A stretch of 34,254 nucleotides of DNA, taken from positions 4,847 to 39,100 of the forward strand of contig PKWJ01000057.1 of the NCBI GenBank assembly GCA_003132025.1, in the 5' to 3' direction. The notes under the pieces were generated by a model. That model had not been told where the DNA came from. It saw nothing but the letters and a program-made list of their open reading frames with translations, and did no database searches. The DNA comes from Gammaproteobacteria bacterium. Lineage in GTDB: Bacteria > Pseudomonadota > Gammaproteobacteria > Steroidobacterales > Steroidobacteraceae. The position numbers and the translations under genes are program-made. Shown piece after piece: positions 1 to 8,058 of the stretch (within the stretch, counting starts at the first letter, position 1; each line of letters begins with the position of its first letter).

Positions 1-2
1 GA

Positions 3-425
3 ATGCTGCTGAGCGTCCTGTCAGCGTTGGCGCGCCTGGACGTCGATCCCTGGGAGGAGGCTGCCGAATTAGCTCGGTTGCCGGGGGACGCCGCAACTCG
101 GAAGTTGGCCGCACTGATTGCGGCTCTCCCCGCTGGGCCATCGGCGCGTCCGGATTCTGCAACGATTGCTGCTCGTTTGATCCCGCTATTACCGCGCCAG
201 GTTGATCGCGAGGTCGCCTCGCGCCCGACGTCGCCCAGCGTCGCGACGATAACCCACCCTCCAATCCTCACATATCTTATCGTCAACTTCATCTGCCTGC
301 TCTTCATGCTGGCCTACCGCTGGCTCGTTGCAAGCCCTCCGCCGCAATCGCCGCTTAACAGTACTACTGCGCTGCCCGCGCACATCGTGGCGCCACAGTC
401 TCCGTCGCCGAGGAGCCTTCCGTGA
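3..425 (+). CDS. Hypothetical single-pass membrane protein (start uncertain)
   Basis: I recognise no characterised family. The first ~65 residues look helical and rich in Leu/Ala/Arg, with LDVDPWEEAAELARLP near residue 12. One strongly hydrophobic segment at about residues 87-110 (ILTYLIVNFICLLFMLAYRW) is a likely transmembrane helix, followed by a Pro/Ser-rich tail. The layout suggests a cytosolic helical part tethered to the inner membrane. The first in-frame ATG is at base 3, so the true start may lie outside the window and the protein may be longer. The stop TGA overlaps the GTG of a short possible ORF. The role is unknown; the position before envelope-stress genes is the only context. 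Confidence 0.55.
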   Translation: MLLSVLSALARLDVDPWEEAAELARLPGDAATRKLAALIAALPAGPSARPDSATIAARLIPLLPRQVDREVASRPTSPSVATITHPPILTYLIVNFICLLFMLAYRWLVASPPPQSPLNSTTALPAHIVAPQSPSPRSLP

Positions 426-526
426 TTTTCAACGGCTTGTTAATCGAAGATAACGTGACTGAGGCCGTGCGCGCTATCGCGCAGACGCCTGCACCGCGCA
501 TGCTCGAGTATCGCAGTGATTTCTGA
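422..526 (+). CDS. Possible 34-residue ORF coupled to the preceding gene
   Basis: A GTG codon overlaps the TGA of the preceding gene (GTGA, bases 422-425) and opens a 35-codon frame ending in TGA at 524-526. The peptide starts VIFNGLLIEDNVTEAVR and has no signal peptide or transmembrane segment. The overlap is the only argument for translation. There is no clear ribosome-binding site of its own and I recognise no family, so it may be chance. Confidence 0.2.
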   Translation: MIFNGLLIEDNVTEAVRAIAQTPAPRMLEYRSDF

Positions 527-571
527 GCCGCTCGTTATCGGTGCGGGGACAGCAGGAATTGCGCTCTCGTC

Positions 572-593
572 GAGCGTTTCGTGTTGAACGCTC
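572..593 (+). promoter_or_regulatory. Stem-loop just upstream of a ribosome-binding site
   Basis: GAGCGTT (572-578) and AACGCTC (587-593) are a perfect 7-bp inverted repeat with an 8-base loop. It ends three bases before the AAGGAG ribosome-binding site (597-602) of the PRC-barrel gene at 611. The position would suit control of translation or mRNA stability, but it could also be an operator or chance. Confidence 0.3.
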
Positions 594-610
594 TTGAAGG
601 AGAATGAACT

Positions 611-1486
611 ATGTTACGCAGTTTGAGCGATCTAGAGGGTTATGCGATCCGTGCGACCGACGGTCTCATAGGGCACGTGAAGGATTTCTACTTCGATGAC
701 GAAGCCTGGGTGGTCCGCTACCTGGTGGTGGAGGCAGGCAGCTGGCTGCTGAGTCGTAAGGTATTGATCTCGCCGGTCGCCGTCGGGCAGCCAGATTGGA
801 CGGACAAGGTAATTCCCGTGTCGATCACCCGAGAGAAAGTCAAGAACAGCCCCGACATTGACACCGACAAACCTGTCTCGCGACAGCACGAGATGGAATA
901 TTTCGGCTATTACGGTTACTACCCGTACTATTGGGGCGGCGCCGGACTCTGGGGTGGAGGGGCCTATCCTGGCGCGATGCTAACAGGCGATGGTTACGCC
1001 GGGTCCGGTGCCGAATATCTCACAGCGCAAGCGGAGCAGGCTCGGGTGGCACGAGAGGTCGGTCGGCACGAGGATGACGATCCTCACCTGCGCAGCGGCA
1101 AAGGGGTGATGAAATATCACATCGAGGCGAGCGACGGCGGCATCGGCCACGTCCAGGGGCTGCTCCTCGACGATGAAACCTGGGCAATTAGATACCTCAT
1201 TGTGGACACCAGCAATTGGTGGCTCGGGCACCAGGTGCTCATCGCGCCAAAATGGATCCAGTACGTGAGCTGGTCCGAGCGCATGATCTCGGTGGATCTG
1301 ACCCGTCAGTTGATTAAGGATGCTCCGCCCTATCATTCAGCGGCGACGCTGGATCGAGACGGGGAAATAAACGTGCATAAACATTACAAACGTGCCGGCT
1401 ATTGGGCCGATGAGGTTAAGCTTGAGAATCCGCAATTCCGCGTCGTTAATTCCGCATCGCAACGAGCAATTCACAAGAACAACTGA
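611..1486 (+). CDS. PRC-barrel protein with two barrel repeats
   Basis: A 291-residue protein with two PRC-barrel repeats, at about residues 5-75 (YAIRATDGLIGHVKDFYFDD, then VRYLVV and VLISP) and 168-235 (YHIEASDGGIGHVQ, then IRYLIV and VLIAP). The Tyr/Gly-rich linker at about 95-125 contains YFGYYGYYPYYWGG. PRC-barrels are small beta-barrel modules found in RimM, photosynthetic reaction centre H subunits and many stress proteins; no enzymatic activity is implied. No signal peptide or membrane segment is evident, so it is probably cytosolic. The start is supported by AAGGAG eight bases upstream. A paralogue lies at 14052-14855 with the same two-repeat layout. The exact function is unknown; stress or envelope association is inferred from the BON and SPFH neighbours. 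Confidence 0.88.
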   Translation: MLRSLSDLEGYAIRATDGLIGHVKDFYFDDEAWVVRYLVVEAGSWLLSRKVLISPVAVGQPDWTDKVIPVSITREKVKNSPDIDTDKPVSRQHEMEYFGYYGYYPYYWGGAGLWGGGAYPGAMLTGDGYAGSGAEYLTAQAEQARVAREVGRHEDDDPHLRSGKGVMKYHIEASDGGIGHVQGLLLDDETWAIRYLIVDTSNWWLGHQVLIAPKWIQYVSWSERMISVDLTRQLIKDAPPYHSAATLDRDGEINVHKHYKRAGYWADEVKLENPQFRVVNSASQRAIHKNN

Positions 1487-1526
1487 CGGCCCGGACTGTG
1501 ATTGCGGTTATCAGTACTCCGGGCCG
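1487..1526. terminator. Inverted repeat between convergent genes, possible terminator
   Basis: CGGCCCGGA (1487-1495) and TCCGGGCCG (1518-1526) form a perfect 9-bp GC-rich stem around a 22-base loop. It begins at the base after the PRC-barrel stop codon and lies before the stop of the convergent BON gene. There is no T-tract on either side, so intrinsic termination is not certain; it may act mainly as an mRNA 3' end. Confidence 0.4.
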
Positions 1527-1591
1527 GCGAGGCCCCTTCGCTCGCAGGACCGGTGTGCCCTAGAATGACGCTCGCGGCCGATCTCGAAGCT

Positions 1592-1924
1592 TTAACCGCC
1601 GCTTTTGACTGTGATGTGGCTGTGGACATCCTTGACATGCTCGGTGTCGCGTGCAATCGACACCGCCTTATCTGCCGCTTTCCACGTACTGGCCGTGCCG
1701 GACAGCCACACAATGCCATCCTTGTCGGTGTCGACATGAATGCGCTCCAGGCTGGTTATATGCTCGGCGGCCAGCTTGCCCTTGATCTCGGTTGTAATGG
1801 CCGAGTCCTTGACGAACACCATCGCACGTGCGCCGTCGGAGGTCGAATCGTCGGCCGATACGGCCACGGCGGATCCGAGTAACATGGCGCAGACGGTACA
1901 AGATATCGCAGATTTAATTTTCAT
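1592..1924 (-). CDS. Periplasmic BON-domain protein
   Basis: A 110-residue protein with an N-terminal signal peptide (MKIKSAISCTVCAMLLGSAV, cleavage probably after AVSA). One BON domain follows: DSAITTEIKGKL, then IHVDTDKDGIVWLSGT, then ADKAVSIARDTEHVKDV. BON domains are found in OsmY and in secretin-associated and mechanosensitive proteins and are thought to bind phospholipid or membrane. I chose the ATG at 1924 because it opens directly into the signal peptide and has GGAAAG just upstream; the frame stays open further upstream but that part has no signal-like character. It is likely an OsmY-like osmotic or envelope-stress protein, transcribed divergently from the SPFH gene. It is much shorter than two-domain OsmY. 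Confidence 0.88.
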   Translation of the reverse strand: MKIKSAISCTVCAMLLGSAVAVSADDSTSDGARAMVFVKDSAITTEIKGKLAAEHITSLERIHVDTDKDGIVWLSGTASTWKAADKAVSIARDTEHVKDVHSHITVKSGG

Positions 1925-2166
1925 GATCTTTCCATATAGATGACTGATCTTGATGGTGAAGCAAAAATAGCCTCTGGTCTGTTCGTTGACGTACATATGT
2001 AGCATTCTGGATCGAGCCGGGGCAGCGACCCATCCGCATAGCAACTCGCGCGTCACCGCCTTTCGGGGCAGGCGACCCGGTCGGAACCGTCCTGGGTGCG
2101 CCAGCGCACCGACAGCAGTGACGAAGGCGCGCAGAGTTCAGGCATCGCAATTGCACCTACGGGCCA

Positions 2167-3081
2167 ATGAATATGAATCCTGTCACGTCGTTTCTGGTAT
2201 TCGCCTGCATGGTCGCAGGCCTCGCTGTGGGCTACTTTGGTCATCTTTATTTCGGGATCGCGTGCTTCGCGGTCGCGGCCGTTATTGCGATGTCGCTGAA
2301 GATGGCCAACGTTTGGCAGAAATTCGTGATCCTGCGGATGGGAAAGCTGCAAAGCGTCCGCGGTGCGGGGCTGTTCGCGATCATTCCGGTCATTGATTCG
2401 GTAATCGCAGTCATCGATGGACGAATCCAGACTACGGCCTTCAACGCTGAGCAGGCGCTCACCAAGGATACGGTCCCGGTTAACGTTGATGCGATTATCT
2501 TCTGGCACGTTCACGACGCCGAGAAGGCCGCATTGGCCATTACCAACTATCGCGAAGCGATCGACCGGGTTGCACAGACCTCGCTGCGCGAGATGATCGG
2601 CTCCTCGATGCTGGCCTCCTTGCTATCGGATCGCAAGGATGCTGACGAGCAACTCAAGATCGAAATTGGTCAGAAGACGGCACCCTGGGGGATATCGGTG
2701 AGCTCGGTGGAGATCCGCGACGTGGCCATCCCGGTTGCCCTGCAGGATGCTATGTCGCGTCAGGCTCAGGCTGAACGTGAGAAGCAGGCACGGGTGATTC
2801 TCGGATCTGCCGAAGCGGCGATCGCAGGCCAGTTTGTCGAGGCTGCCAATACCTATGCTGGACACCCCGAAGCGCTGCAACTGCGAGCGATGAACATTAT
2901 CTATGAGACGACGAAGGAGCGAGGCGCGACGATTCTGATGCCCAGCTCGATGGTAGACAGCATGAATCCCTACGGGAACACGCTGGCCCTTGCGCTCGCG
3001 GGCAATGAAGTGCTCAAACCCAATGGAATGATCAAGCCAGCAGAGCTCCCCAGGCCTCCGGCCGTGGCAGTGAGCGCGTGA
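2167..3081 (+). CDS. SPFH/Band 7 (slipin-like) membrane protein
   Basis: A 304-residue protein. Two hydrophobic N-terminal segments (about 6-25 and 28-45) are followed by an SPFH/stomatin domain at about 48-215, recognisable from KFVILRMGKLQSVRGAGLF, then RIQTTAFNAEQALTKDTVPV, then NYREAIDRVAQTSLREMIG. The Ala/Glu/Arg-rich QAEREKQARVILGSAEAA is the classic post-SPFH coiled-coil. Slipins oligomerise on the inner membrane and organise membrane domains or regulate proteases. Many bacterial slipins are paired with an NfeD protease gene, but no NfeD is visible here. No strong ribosome-binding site precedes the two close ATG codons (2167, 2173), so the start is uncertain by two codons. Confidence 0.88.
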   Translation: MNMNPVTSFLVFACMVAGLAVGYFGHLYFGIACFAVAAVIAMSLKMANVWQKFVILRMGKLQSVRGAGLFAIIPVIDSVIAVIDGRIQTTAFNAEQALTKDTVPVNVDAIIFWHVHDAEKAALAITNYREAIDRVAQTSLREMIGSSMLASLLSDRKDADEQLKIEIGQKTAPWGISVSSVEIRDVAIPVALQDAMSRQAQAEREKQARVILGSAEAAIAGQFVEAANTYAGHPEALQLRAMNIIYETTKERGATILMPSSMVDSMNPYGNTLALALAGNEVLKPNGMIKPAELPRPPAVAVSA

Positions 3082-3396
3082 CCACCTGCTGAAACCGGCA
3101 AATTGCCTCCAGCGGGCGAAGCGCTTCCGCCCAACCTGAGAGAGCAGCCGACAACTGCCATTCGCGATGATCGAGAGCCGAACTCTCGCATCGATCATCT
3201 CGTGTGCTGCGCGCGTTGCCGGGTCCGGTGTAGTCGGCGCCGCTTGCCGGACGGTCGCCGGGGCACCTATTCCATGGCGGCGACATGGCTATAAGCAGCA
3301 TGAATTTGTTGTAGTCGCGCAATGGCTTTGCGTTCCAGGCGGCGCTAATCTGGTCGACGCTCAGGTCTAGAAGATGGGAATGACGGAGCTCGACTC
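3082..3396 (+). other. Intergenic region, no gene seen
   Basis: About 315 bases between the SPFH gene and the response regulator. I see no convincing coding region or RNA gene. It should hold the promoter of the two-component pair; ACGGAG about 10 bases before the regulator ATG is its probable ribosome-binding site. Confidence 0.5.
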
Positions 3397-4071
3397 ATGC
3401 GTGTATTGGTCGTGGAAGATGACAGCACGATAGCTTCATTTATCGTCAATGGGCTGAAGCAAAGCGGCTTTGCGGTGGATTGCGCCGCTGACGGCGAGCA
3501 GGCGCTGCGCCACTTCCGCACTGTGGCTTACGATGCGGCCGTTCTTGACGTGATGCTGCCCAAACTGGATGGCTTGTCGGTCCTGAGCGTACTGCGGCAG
3601 GAAAAATGCCTCGTGCCGGTGCTCATTCTCAGCGCGAAGGCGAGCGTAGAACATCGCGTCGCGGGCTTGCAGGCCGGAGGCGATGACTATTTGACCAAGC
3701 CCTTTGCGTTCTCCGAATTGTTGGCGCGCATTCACGCCCTCATTCGCCGCGCCACGCACACCGCGGAACCTACCACGCTGTCGGGCGGCGACCTGACGAT
3801 CGATCTGCTTTCCCGAGTAGTCACACGCTCCGGGCACAAGATAGATCTGCAGAGTCGCGAATTCGCGCTGCTCGAATTGTTGCTGCGCAATCCCGGCCGT
3901 CCGATCACTAAGACCATGATTCTGGAGCACATCTGGGACTATTCGTTTGATCCGCAGACCAATGTGGTAGACGTGCTGGCGCATCGTCTGCGTGCCAAGG
4001 TGGACAAGGACTTTCCGGTAAAACTCATTCATACCATCCGGGGAGTCGGCTATGTTCTCAAACCCGGCTAA
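3397..4071 (+). CDS. OmpR-family two-component response regulator
   Basis: A 224-residue protein of the usual length for this family. The receiver domain (about 1-115) has the acidic pair EDD at residues 7-9, the phospho-acceptor Asp51 (AVLDVMLP), a Ser at 79 (ILSAKAS) and Lys101 (LTKPFAF). A winged-helix DNA-binding domain follows (about 128-222), with the typical LQSREFALLELLLRNPG and LIHTIRGVGYVLKPG. It is a phosphorylation-dependent transcription factor and its partner is the overlapping histidine kinase downstream. The sequence resembles the CopR/CusR/QseB branch, but there are no metal-resistance genes nearby, so the signal and targets cannot be given. Confidence 0.93.
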   Translation: MRVLVVEDDSTIASFIVNGLKQSGFAVDCAADGEQALRHFRTVAYDAAVLDVMLPKLDGLSVLSVLRQEKCLVPVLILSAKASVEHRVAGLQAGGDDYLTKPFAFSELLARIHALIRRATHTAEPTTLSGGDLTIDLLSRVVTRSGHKIDLQSREFALLELLLRNPGRPITKTMILEHIWDYSFDPQTNVVDVLAHRLRAKVDKDFPVKLIHTIRGVGYVLKPG

Positions 4072-5446
4072 GTCGCTGTTGCGCAATTTCACCGTTCGCC
4101 TGAGCCTGTGGTACGCGATGCTGTTCACGCTCAGTGCGGGCGTTCTGTTCGGCCTGCTCTACTTCCTATTGGCTTCGGCTCTGGAGCGCAAGGACCACGA
4201 AGTCATCGAGACGCGGCTTAGAGCTTGCGCCGCCGTCTATGACAATGGCGGCCTTGACGCCTTGCAGGAATTTGTCCAAAGCAGTCGGGACACCGACAAG
4301 CCAAGATCATACTTTGTTCGCGTGGCCGGAATCTCGGGCGCCGTGTTGCTGATGAACGTGCCGGAGGATTGGGTGCAATTTGATCCTGGGGCGCTGAAGG
4401 CGGGCGGCGATATGTCGCGCCTGGTCTGGTTGCGGATACCGCAGGATGCGGAGCGTGATTTTACGATTGCCTCGATGCGATTGCCGGATAATTCAGTGCT
4501 GGAGGTCGGCCGCAGTACCAGCAACCGTGAGGTGGTTCTTCAGGCATTTCGCCTGAACTTTCTTGCGGTGATGATCCCCACCCTGCTGCTCGGGGTGCTG
4601 GGAGGCGCGTTGTTCGCCCATCGCGCCACCCAGCCGGTGCGCGAAGTGGTGGCCACCGCGCGCGCCATCATCGATACTGGGGATTTCTCCGCACGCGTTC
4701 CGAGCACCGCCAACAGGACCGACTTGGATGACCTGGCGCGGCAGTTCAACCGCGTGCTCGACAAAAACCAATCACTGATCCAAGGCATGCGTGGCGCGCT
4801 CGATAACGTTGCACACGACCTGCGTACGCCGCTGGCGCGCCTGCGCGGGACGGCGGAAGCGGCAATGCGGGAGACTTCGGATGCGGCTGCGCACGAGGCC
4901 TTGGCCGATTGCGTGGAGGAATCCGACCAGGTGCTCATTATGCTGACGGCGCTGATGGACATCACCGAGGCCGAATCTGGCGTCATGCAACTGCATCGCG
5001 CGCTCACGTCGGTGAATGCGTTGTTGGCCAGCGTCATTGATCTCTATCAGGTGATCGCAGAAGAGAAACGCATCTCGGTCACGACGCATTTTATGACATC
5101 GTGCGAGGCGGCCGTGGATGCGGTGCGCATGCGCCAGGTATTCGCCAATCTGCTGGACAATGCATTGAAATATACGCCCGAGGGTGGTGCGGTACAGGTA
5201 TCGTGCAGCACGCAAGGCGGCCGTGTCGCCGTTTGCATCCGCGATACGGGAATTGGCATTTCGGCGGCTGAGCAGCCGCTCATCTGGGACCGTATGTATC
5301 GCGGCGACAGAAGCCGGTCACAGCGAGGACTAGGGCTCGGACTCAGTCTGGTCAAGGCGATCGTCGAGGCGCATCACGGTGAGGTGTCGGTGGAAAGTGA
5401 GTCGGGTCGTGGGGCCGCATTCACGGTGGTGCTGCCGGTGTCCTAA
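4052..5446 (+). CDS. Membrane sensor histidine kinase, partner of the upstream regulator
   Basis: A 464-residue protein. TM1 lies at about 20-42 and TM2 at about 168-190, enclosing a ~125-residue periplasmic sensor region, then a HAMP linker (about 190-243). The HisKA domain has His255 in HDLRTPLARLRG, and the ATPase domain has the N box NLLDNALKY (367-375), G1 DTGIGI (398-403) and G2 GLGLGLSL (426-433). All catalytic motifs are intact. The gene starts inside the last codons of the response regulator (20-base overlap), indicating translational coupling and a cognate pair. The periplasmic domain has no recognisable ligand-binding motif, so the stimulus is unknown. Confidence 0.93.
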   Translation: MFSNPAKSLLRNFTVRLSLWYAMLFTLSAGVLFGLLYFLLASALERKDHEVIETRLRACAAVYDNGGLDALQEFVQSSRDTDKPRSYFVRVAGISGAVLLMNVPEDWVQFDPGALKAGGDMSRLVWLRIPQDAERDFTIASMRLPDNSVLEVGRSTSNREVVLQAFRLNFLAVMIPTLLLGVLGGALFAHRATQPVREVVATARAIIDTGDFSARVPSTANRTDLDDLARQFNRVLDKNQSLIQGMRGALDNVAHDLRTPLARLRGTAEAAMRETSDAAAHEALADCVEESDQVLIMLTALMDITEAESGVMQLHRALTSVNALLASVIDLYQVIAEEKRISVTTHFMTSCEAAVDAVRMRQVFANLLDNALKYTPEGGAVQVSCSTQGGRVAVCIRDTGIGISAAEQPLIWDRMYRGDRSRSQRGLGLGLSLVKAIVEAHHGEVSVESESGRGAAFTVVLPVS

Positions 5447-5473
5447 CCTTGCGCGTTGCAGACTCGCGCAAGG
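5447..5473. terminator. Perfect hairpin between convergent genes
   Basis: CCTTGCGCG (5447-5455) and CGCGCAAGG (5465-5473) are a perfect 9-bp inverted repeat with a 9-base loop. It starts at the base after the kinase stop codon and sits 35 bases beyond the end of the convergent Bat operon. No clear T-tract follows, but the location fits a bidirectional transcription end. Confidence 0.5.
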
Positions 5474-5508
5474 ACTTGCCGACTACCCGGGGTGCCGGCC
5501 GACACGCG

Positions 5509-6198
5509 CTAGCTCCCGCGCGGTACGATCGGCGCCAAGTCGGCGCGAACAACCCATCCGGTCAGCCCGGCCGCGGTCTGCACCAGAACAAAGCCCTGGC
5601 GCTGCCCTTCGACCCTCACAATCTGCGCTTCGTGCAAGGTGCCAAACGGTTCGGCCAGGGTCGCCGGCGCCACCCGTTGCGCCGTGGTGGGCGCAATCAC
5701 AACCGCTTCGCTCATGACGGGCCAGAGTGCGGCGGCAGCGCACAGGGCGAGGATAACGCTCGCAACGCCAGCGGCGCTGATGGCACGAAGGGCCATTCGG
5801 TGTCGCGGATAGATCCGCCGCGCGAGCTCGCTGGTGCCGGCGAGCAGAATGCCGATACAGCCGAGCCAGAAGAAGGTGCTCGAGCGGAGCAATCCGACGT
5901 GGCGATCGAACCAATTGCCGGTGACCGCCGGCAGCCCGGCTGCTTCAAGGACATACTGCAGGTTGGCCTGGACGTCGGGATCACTGGGCGCAAGCAGGCG
6001 GGCGCGCTCATAGTCCAACACCGCCAAGCCCGGTTTGCCGTCGCGGGCGTATGCATTGGCCAGGTTGTAGAGCTGGGGCGCCGAATAGCCGGTGCCTGGC
6101 TGGACTGGCGCGGCCGTGGCTCGCTGGGCGATGCCCGCACCGAGCGCCAACATGAGCGCAGCTATCGCTGCGCCGTAGGTAGATCTGCGAAGGCTCAT
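5509..6198 (-). CDS. BatE-like TPR/SH3 membrane protein, last gene of the Bat operon
   Basis: A 229-residue protein. A signal peptide or membrane anchor (MSLRRSTYGAAIAALMLALG) is followed by a tetratricopeptide unit at about 38-80 (LYNLANAYARDGKPGLAVLD, then ERARLLAPSDPDVQANLQYVL). Two transmembrane segments follow at about 105-125 and 132-155, then a C-terminal SH3-like segment containing AQIVRVEGQRQGFVLVQT and GWVVRADL. This matches BatE of Bacteroides/Leptospira-type Bat operons, which carries TPR repeats and is thought to scaffold the Bat complex in the periplasm. The ATG at 6198 is chosen because it overlaps the batD stop as ATGA (6195-6198). Naming it BatE is an inference from architecture and gene order. 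Confidence 0.75.
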   Translation of the reverse strand: MSLRRSTYGAAIAALMLALGAGIAQRATAAPVQPGTGYSAPQLYNLANAYARDGKPGLAVLDYERARLLAPSDPDVQANLQYVLEAAGLPAVTGNWFDRHVGLLRSSTFFWLGCIGILLAGTSELARRIYPRHRMALRAISAAGVASVILALCAAAALWPVMSEAVVIAPTTAQRVAPATLAEPFGTLHEAQIVRVEGQRQGFVLVQTAAGLTGWVVRADLAPIVPRGS

Positions 6199-8057
6199 GA
6201 TGGCGCAATCTCCTCGATCTGACGCAGAACAACCTGCCGCCACTTCTGAGAATCGATGGGCTCAAGCATGGTGCCGGCGTAGGCCGCCTCATCTGCGAGA
6301 TCAAATAATCGGCGAATTTCTGTTCTATCGGTGCCCAGCCGCGCGCCCATGCTTTCGGCGGCAATTGACTCCGGCGAAACCTGCCATCGTGCGGCCAGAG
6401 TTTGCTGCACGGCCCTTCGCGCGCTGTTGAAAAAGCTCCTCGCATCACCGGTCGCTGCCGCTCGATCCATCTGTGCGAGCAGTGTCGCCGTTTTGATCCT
6501 GTCCGCTTGCTGCGCGTCATCGTCGATCGAGACCTGCGCGCGGCGGCGCATCCACAGCCACGCGCCGGCGAACGCGACGGTCAGAACGCTGGGAAGGGAC
6601 AGATACCGCGGCCGAAAAAATGGCGGAGCCAAAGACGCCGACGACTCTCGCGTCTCGACGTGATCCGGCCGGAGGCCGCCGGTTGTTGATCCGCCGGCTG
6701 CTGTTGACGCTGCACCGACAATCGGTGCGGGTGCGATCGTCACGGGGCCGCCGGCTGCGGCGGGGGAAACCGCAACGCTCAATGGCGCGGTCCGCACGGT
6801 TTCATAGCGGCCGGTGTCGGGGTCGAAATAGCTGAATGCCATGCCCGGCAGGGATAGATTCCCTGGTTGCGCGGCGATCAACGGCTGTTCGAACACCTTG
6901 CTCCCATGGTAGCCCGCGTTATCGGCGGCGGTGAAGCTCGAAGTCGGAGCGTAAGTCTTCCAGTGATCAACGCTGCCGAGCATGGTGCTGTTCACGCGAT
7001 CAAAATTACCAGCGCCGGTGACCTGTAGCCGCAGCGTGACAGGGTCACCCACGATCGCTGCCGTGGCTGACAGCTCGCTGTTGACCTTGAATGTGCCCAC
7101 GGCACCGCTGAACCCTACGGGGCGATTCTGGGACGGTAGTGCGAGTACGTTGAACTCGGCCGGGGTACTTGCGACCGTGATGTCCTTCTCAGTGGTACCG
7201 CCGAAGAAATTCTGGAAGAACGGGTCATTGAAGAAATCATTCAGGTCCGAGTCCCCGAGCGCGTCGGCCGGCACAGTCGAGCGAGCCTGCATTCGCACCG
7301 TCAGGGGGGTCTCGATCCGGAGCGACAGCGCGCCCGGTTTCACCGCCGCCAGCAGACTATGCCAGGTCAGAACGGTAAAGGGCCGGCCACCGATGAGTTC
7401 ATCAGTGCGATCTGGCTGCGTCGAGAGCTTATTCAGCGTGAACGAATCGCCGTTCAATGTCGGCAGTCCGTTGAGCGAGGCGACCAGGCCTTCTCGCATG
7501 CCGACCTGAATATCCACCGGTATATTTTCCCCGACATAGAGCTGGTGCTTGGGCAGTCGCAGGCGCACAAAAGCCGAACCGTCCGGCGTCAGCCGAGTGG
7601 CACCCGCGGCCAGCCCGCTCATAGCCGCAGGCGGCAGCGCCGATGCGCCGGCGATGTTAGGCAATGCCGCGCCACTGCCCGCACTGGCCGGCAGCACACG
7701 CAGCACCTGTGGCTGCGATCCCGGGGCAACTGCCGGGATGGTGTAGATTCCGGCGCGCTGCGGCGTCACCTGATAAATTATTGAACTCGTTGTGCTCGTC
7801 TGCCCGTTAATGGATTCCATCTGGCTCGACTGGCCGACGGCCACAAACTCCAATCCCGGGATGACGGGTGGTGCAAGCGCGCCCGGAGCGTCGCCTGAGC
7901 CGGTAATCGTCAGCTGTGCGCTCTGCCCGACGGTGATCTCTGCTGGCTCGACCTGTTCGGTGACAGCGGCGGCGGCCGCCGATGCGGCAGTGGCCAGCGC
8001 CATCAGTCCGGCCAGGGCCGCGAGCAGCCGATTGACGTGCGATGGATGCGTCTTCAT
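6195..8057 (-). CDS. batD: BatD family protein (large periplasmic, oxygen-tolerance operon)
   Basis: A 620-residue protein. It has a signal peptide (LLAALAGLMALATAASA), a long periplasmic beta-rich region starting VTEQVEPAEITVGQSAQLTI with several Ig-like strands (RLRLPKHQLYVGENIPVDIQ), a late transmembrane helix (VLTVAFAGAWLWM) and a cytosolic helical tail ending QKWRQVVLRQIEEIA. This is the BatD layout. The conserved NDFFNDPFFQNFFGG patch (about residues 270-285) is typical. The ATG at 8057 is preferred since it lies one base after the batB/C stop (TGACATG) and precedes the signal peptide directly. BatD is thought to assemble with the VWA proteins BatA and BatB at the inner membrane. The link to aerotolerance comes from Bacteroides and is not proved in proteobacteria. 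Confidence 0.85.
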   Translation of the reverse strand: MKTHPSHVNRLLAALAGLMALATAASAAAAAVTEQVEPAEITVGQSAQLTITGSGDAPGALAPPVIPGLEFVAVGQSSQMESINGQTSTTSSIIYQVTPQRAGIYTIPAVAPGSQPQVLRVLPASAGSGAALPNIAGASALPPAAMSGLAAGATRLTPDGSAFVRLRLPKHQLYVGENIPVDIQVGMREGLVASLNGLPTLNGDSFTLNKLSTQPDRTDELIGGRPFTVLTWHSLLAAVKPGALSLRIETPLTVRMQARSTVPADALGDSDLNDFFNDPFFQNFFGGTTEKDITVASTPAEFNVLALPSQNRPVGFSGAVGTFKVNSELSATAAIVGDPVTLRLQVTGAGNFDRVNSTMLGSVDHWKTYAPTSSFTAADNAGYHGSKVFEQPLIAAQPGNLSLPGMAFSYFDPDTGRYETVRTAPLSVAVSPAAAGGPVTIAPAPIVGAASTAAGGSTTGGLRPDHVETRESSASLAPPFFRPRYLSLPSVLTVAFAGAWLWMRRRAQVSIDDDAQQADRIKTATLLAQMDRAAATGDARSFFNSARRAVQQTLAARWQVSPESIAAESMGARLGTDRTEIRRLFDLADEAAYAGTMLEPIDSQKWRQVVLRQIEEIAPS

Positions 8058-8058
8058 G

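Noticed and set aside
5449-6222. A 257-codon plus-strand frame over the batE-like gene
   Set aside because: The minus strand encodes TPR, membrane and SH3-like segments with an ATGA overlap to batD; the plus frame has no domain.
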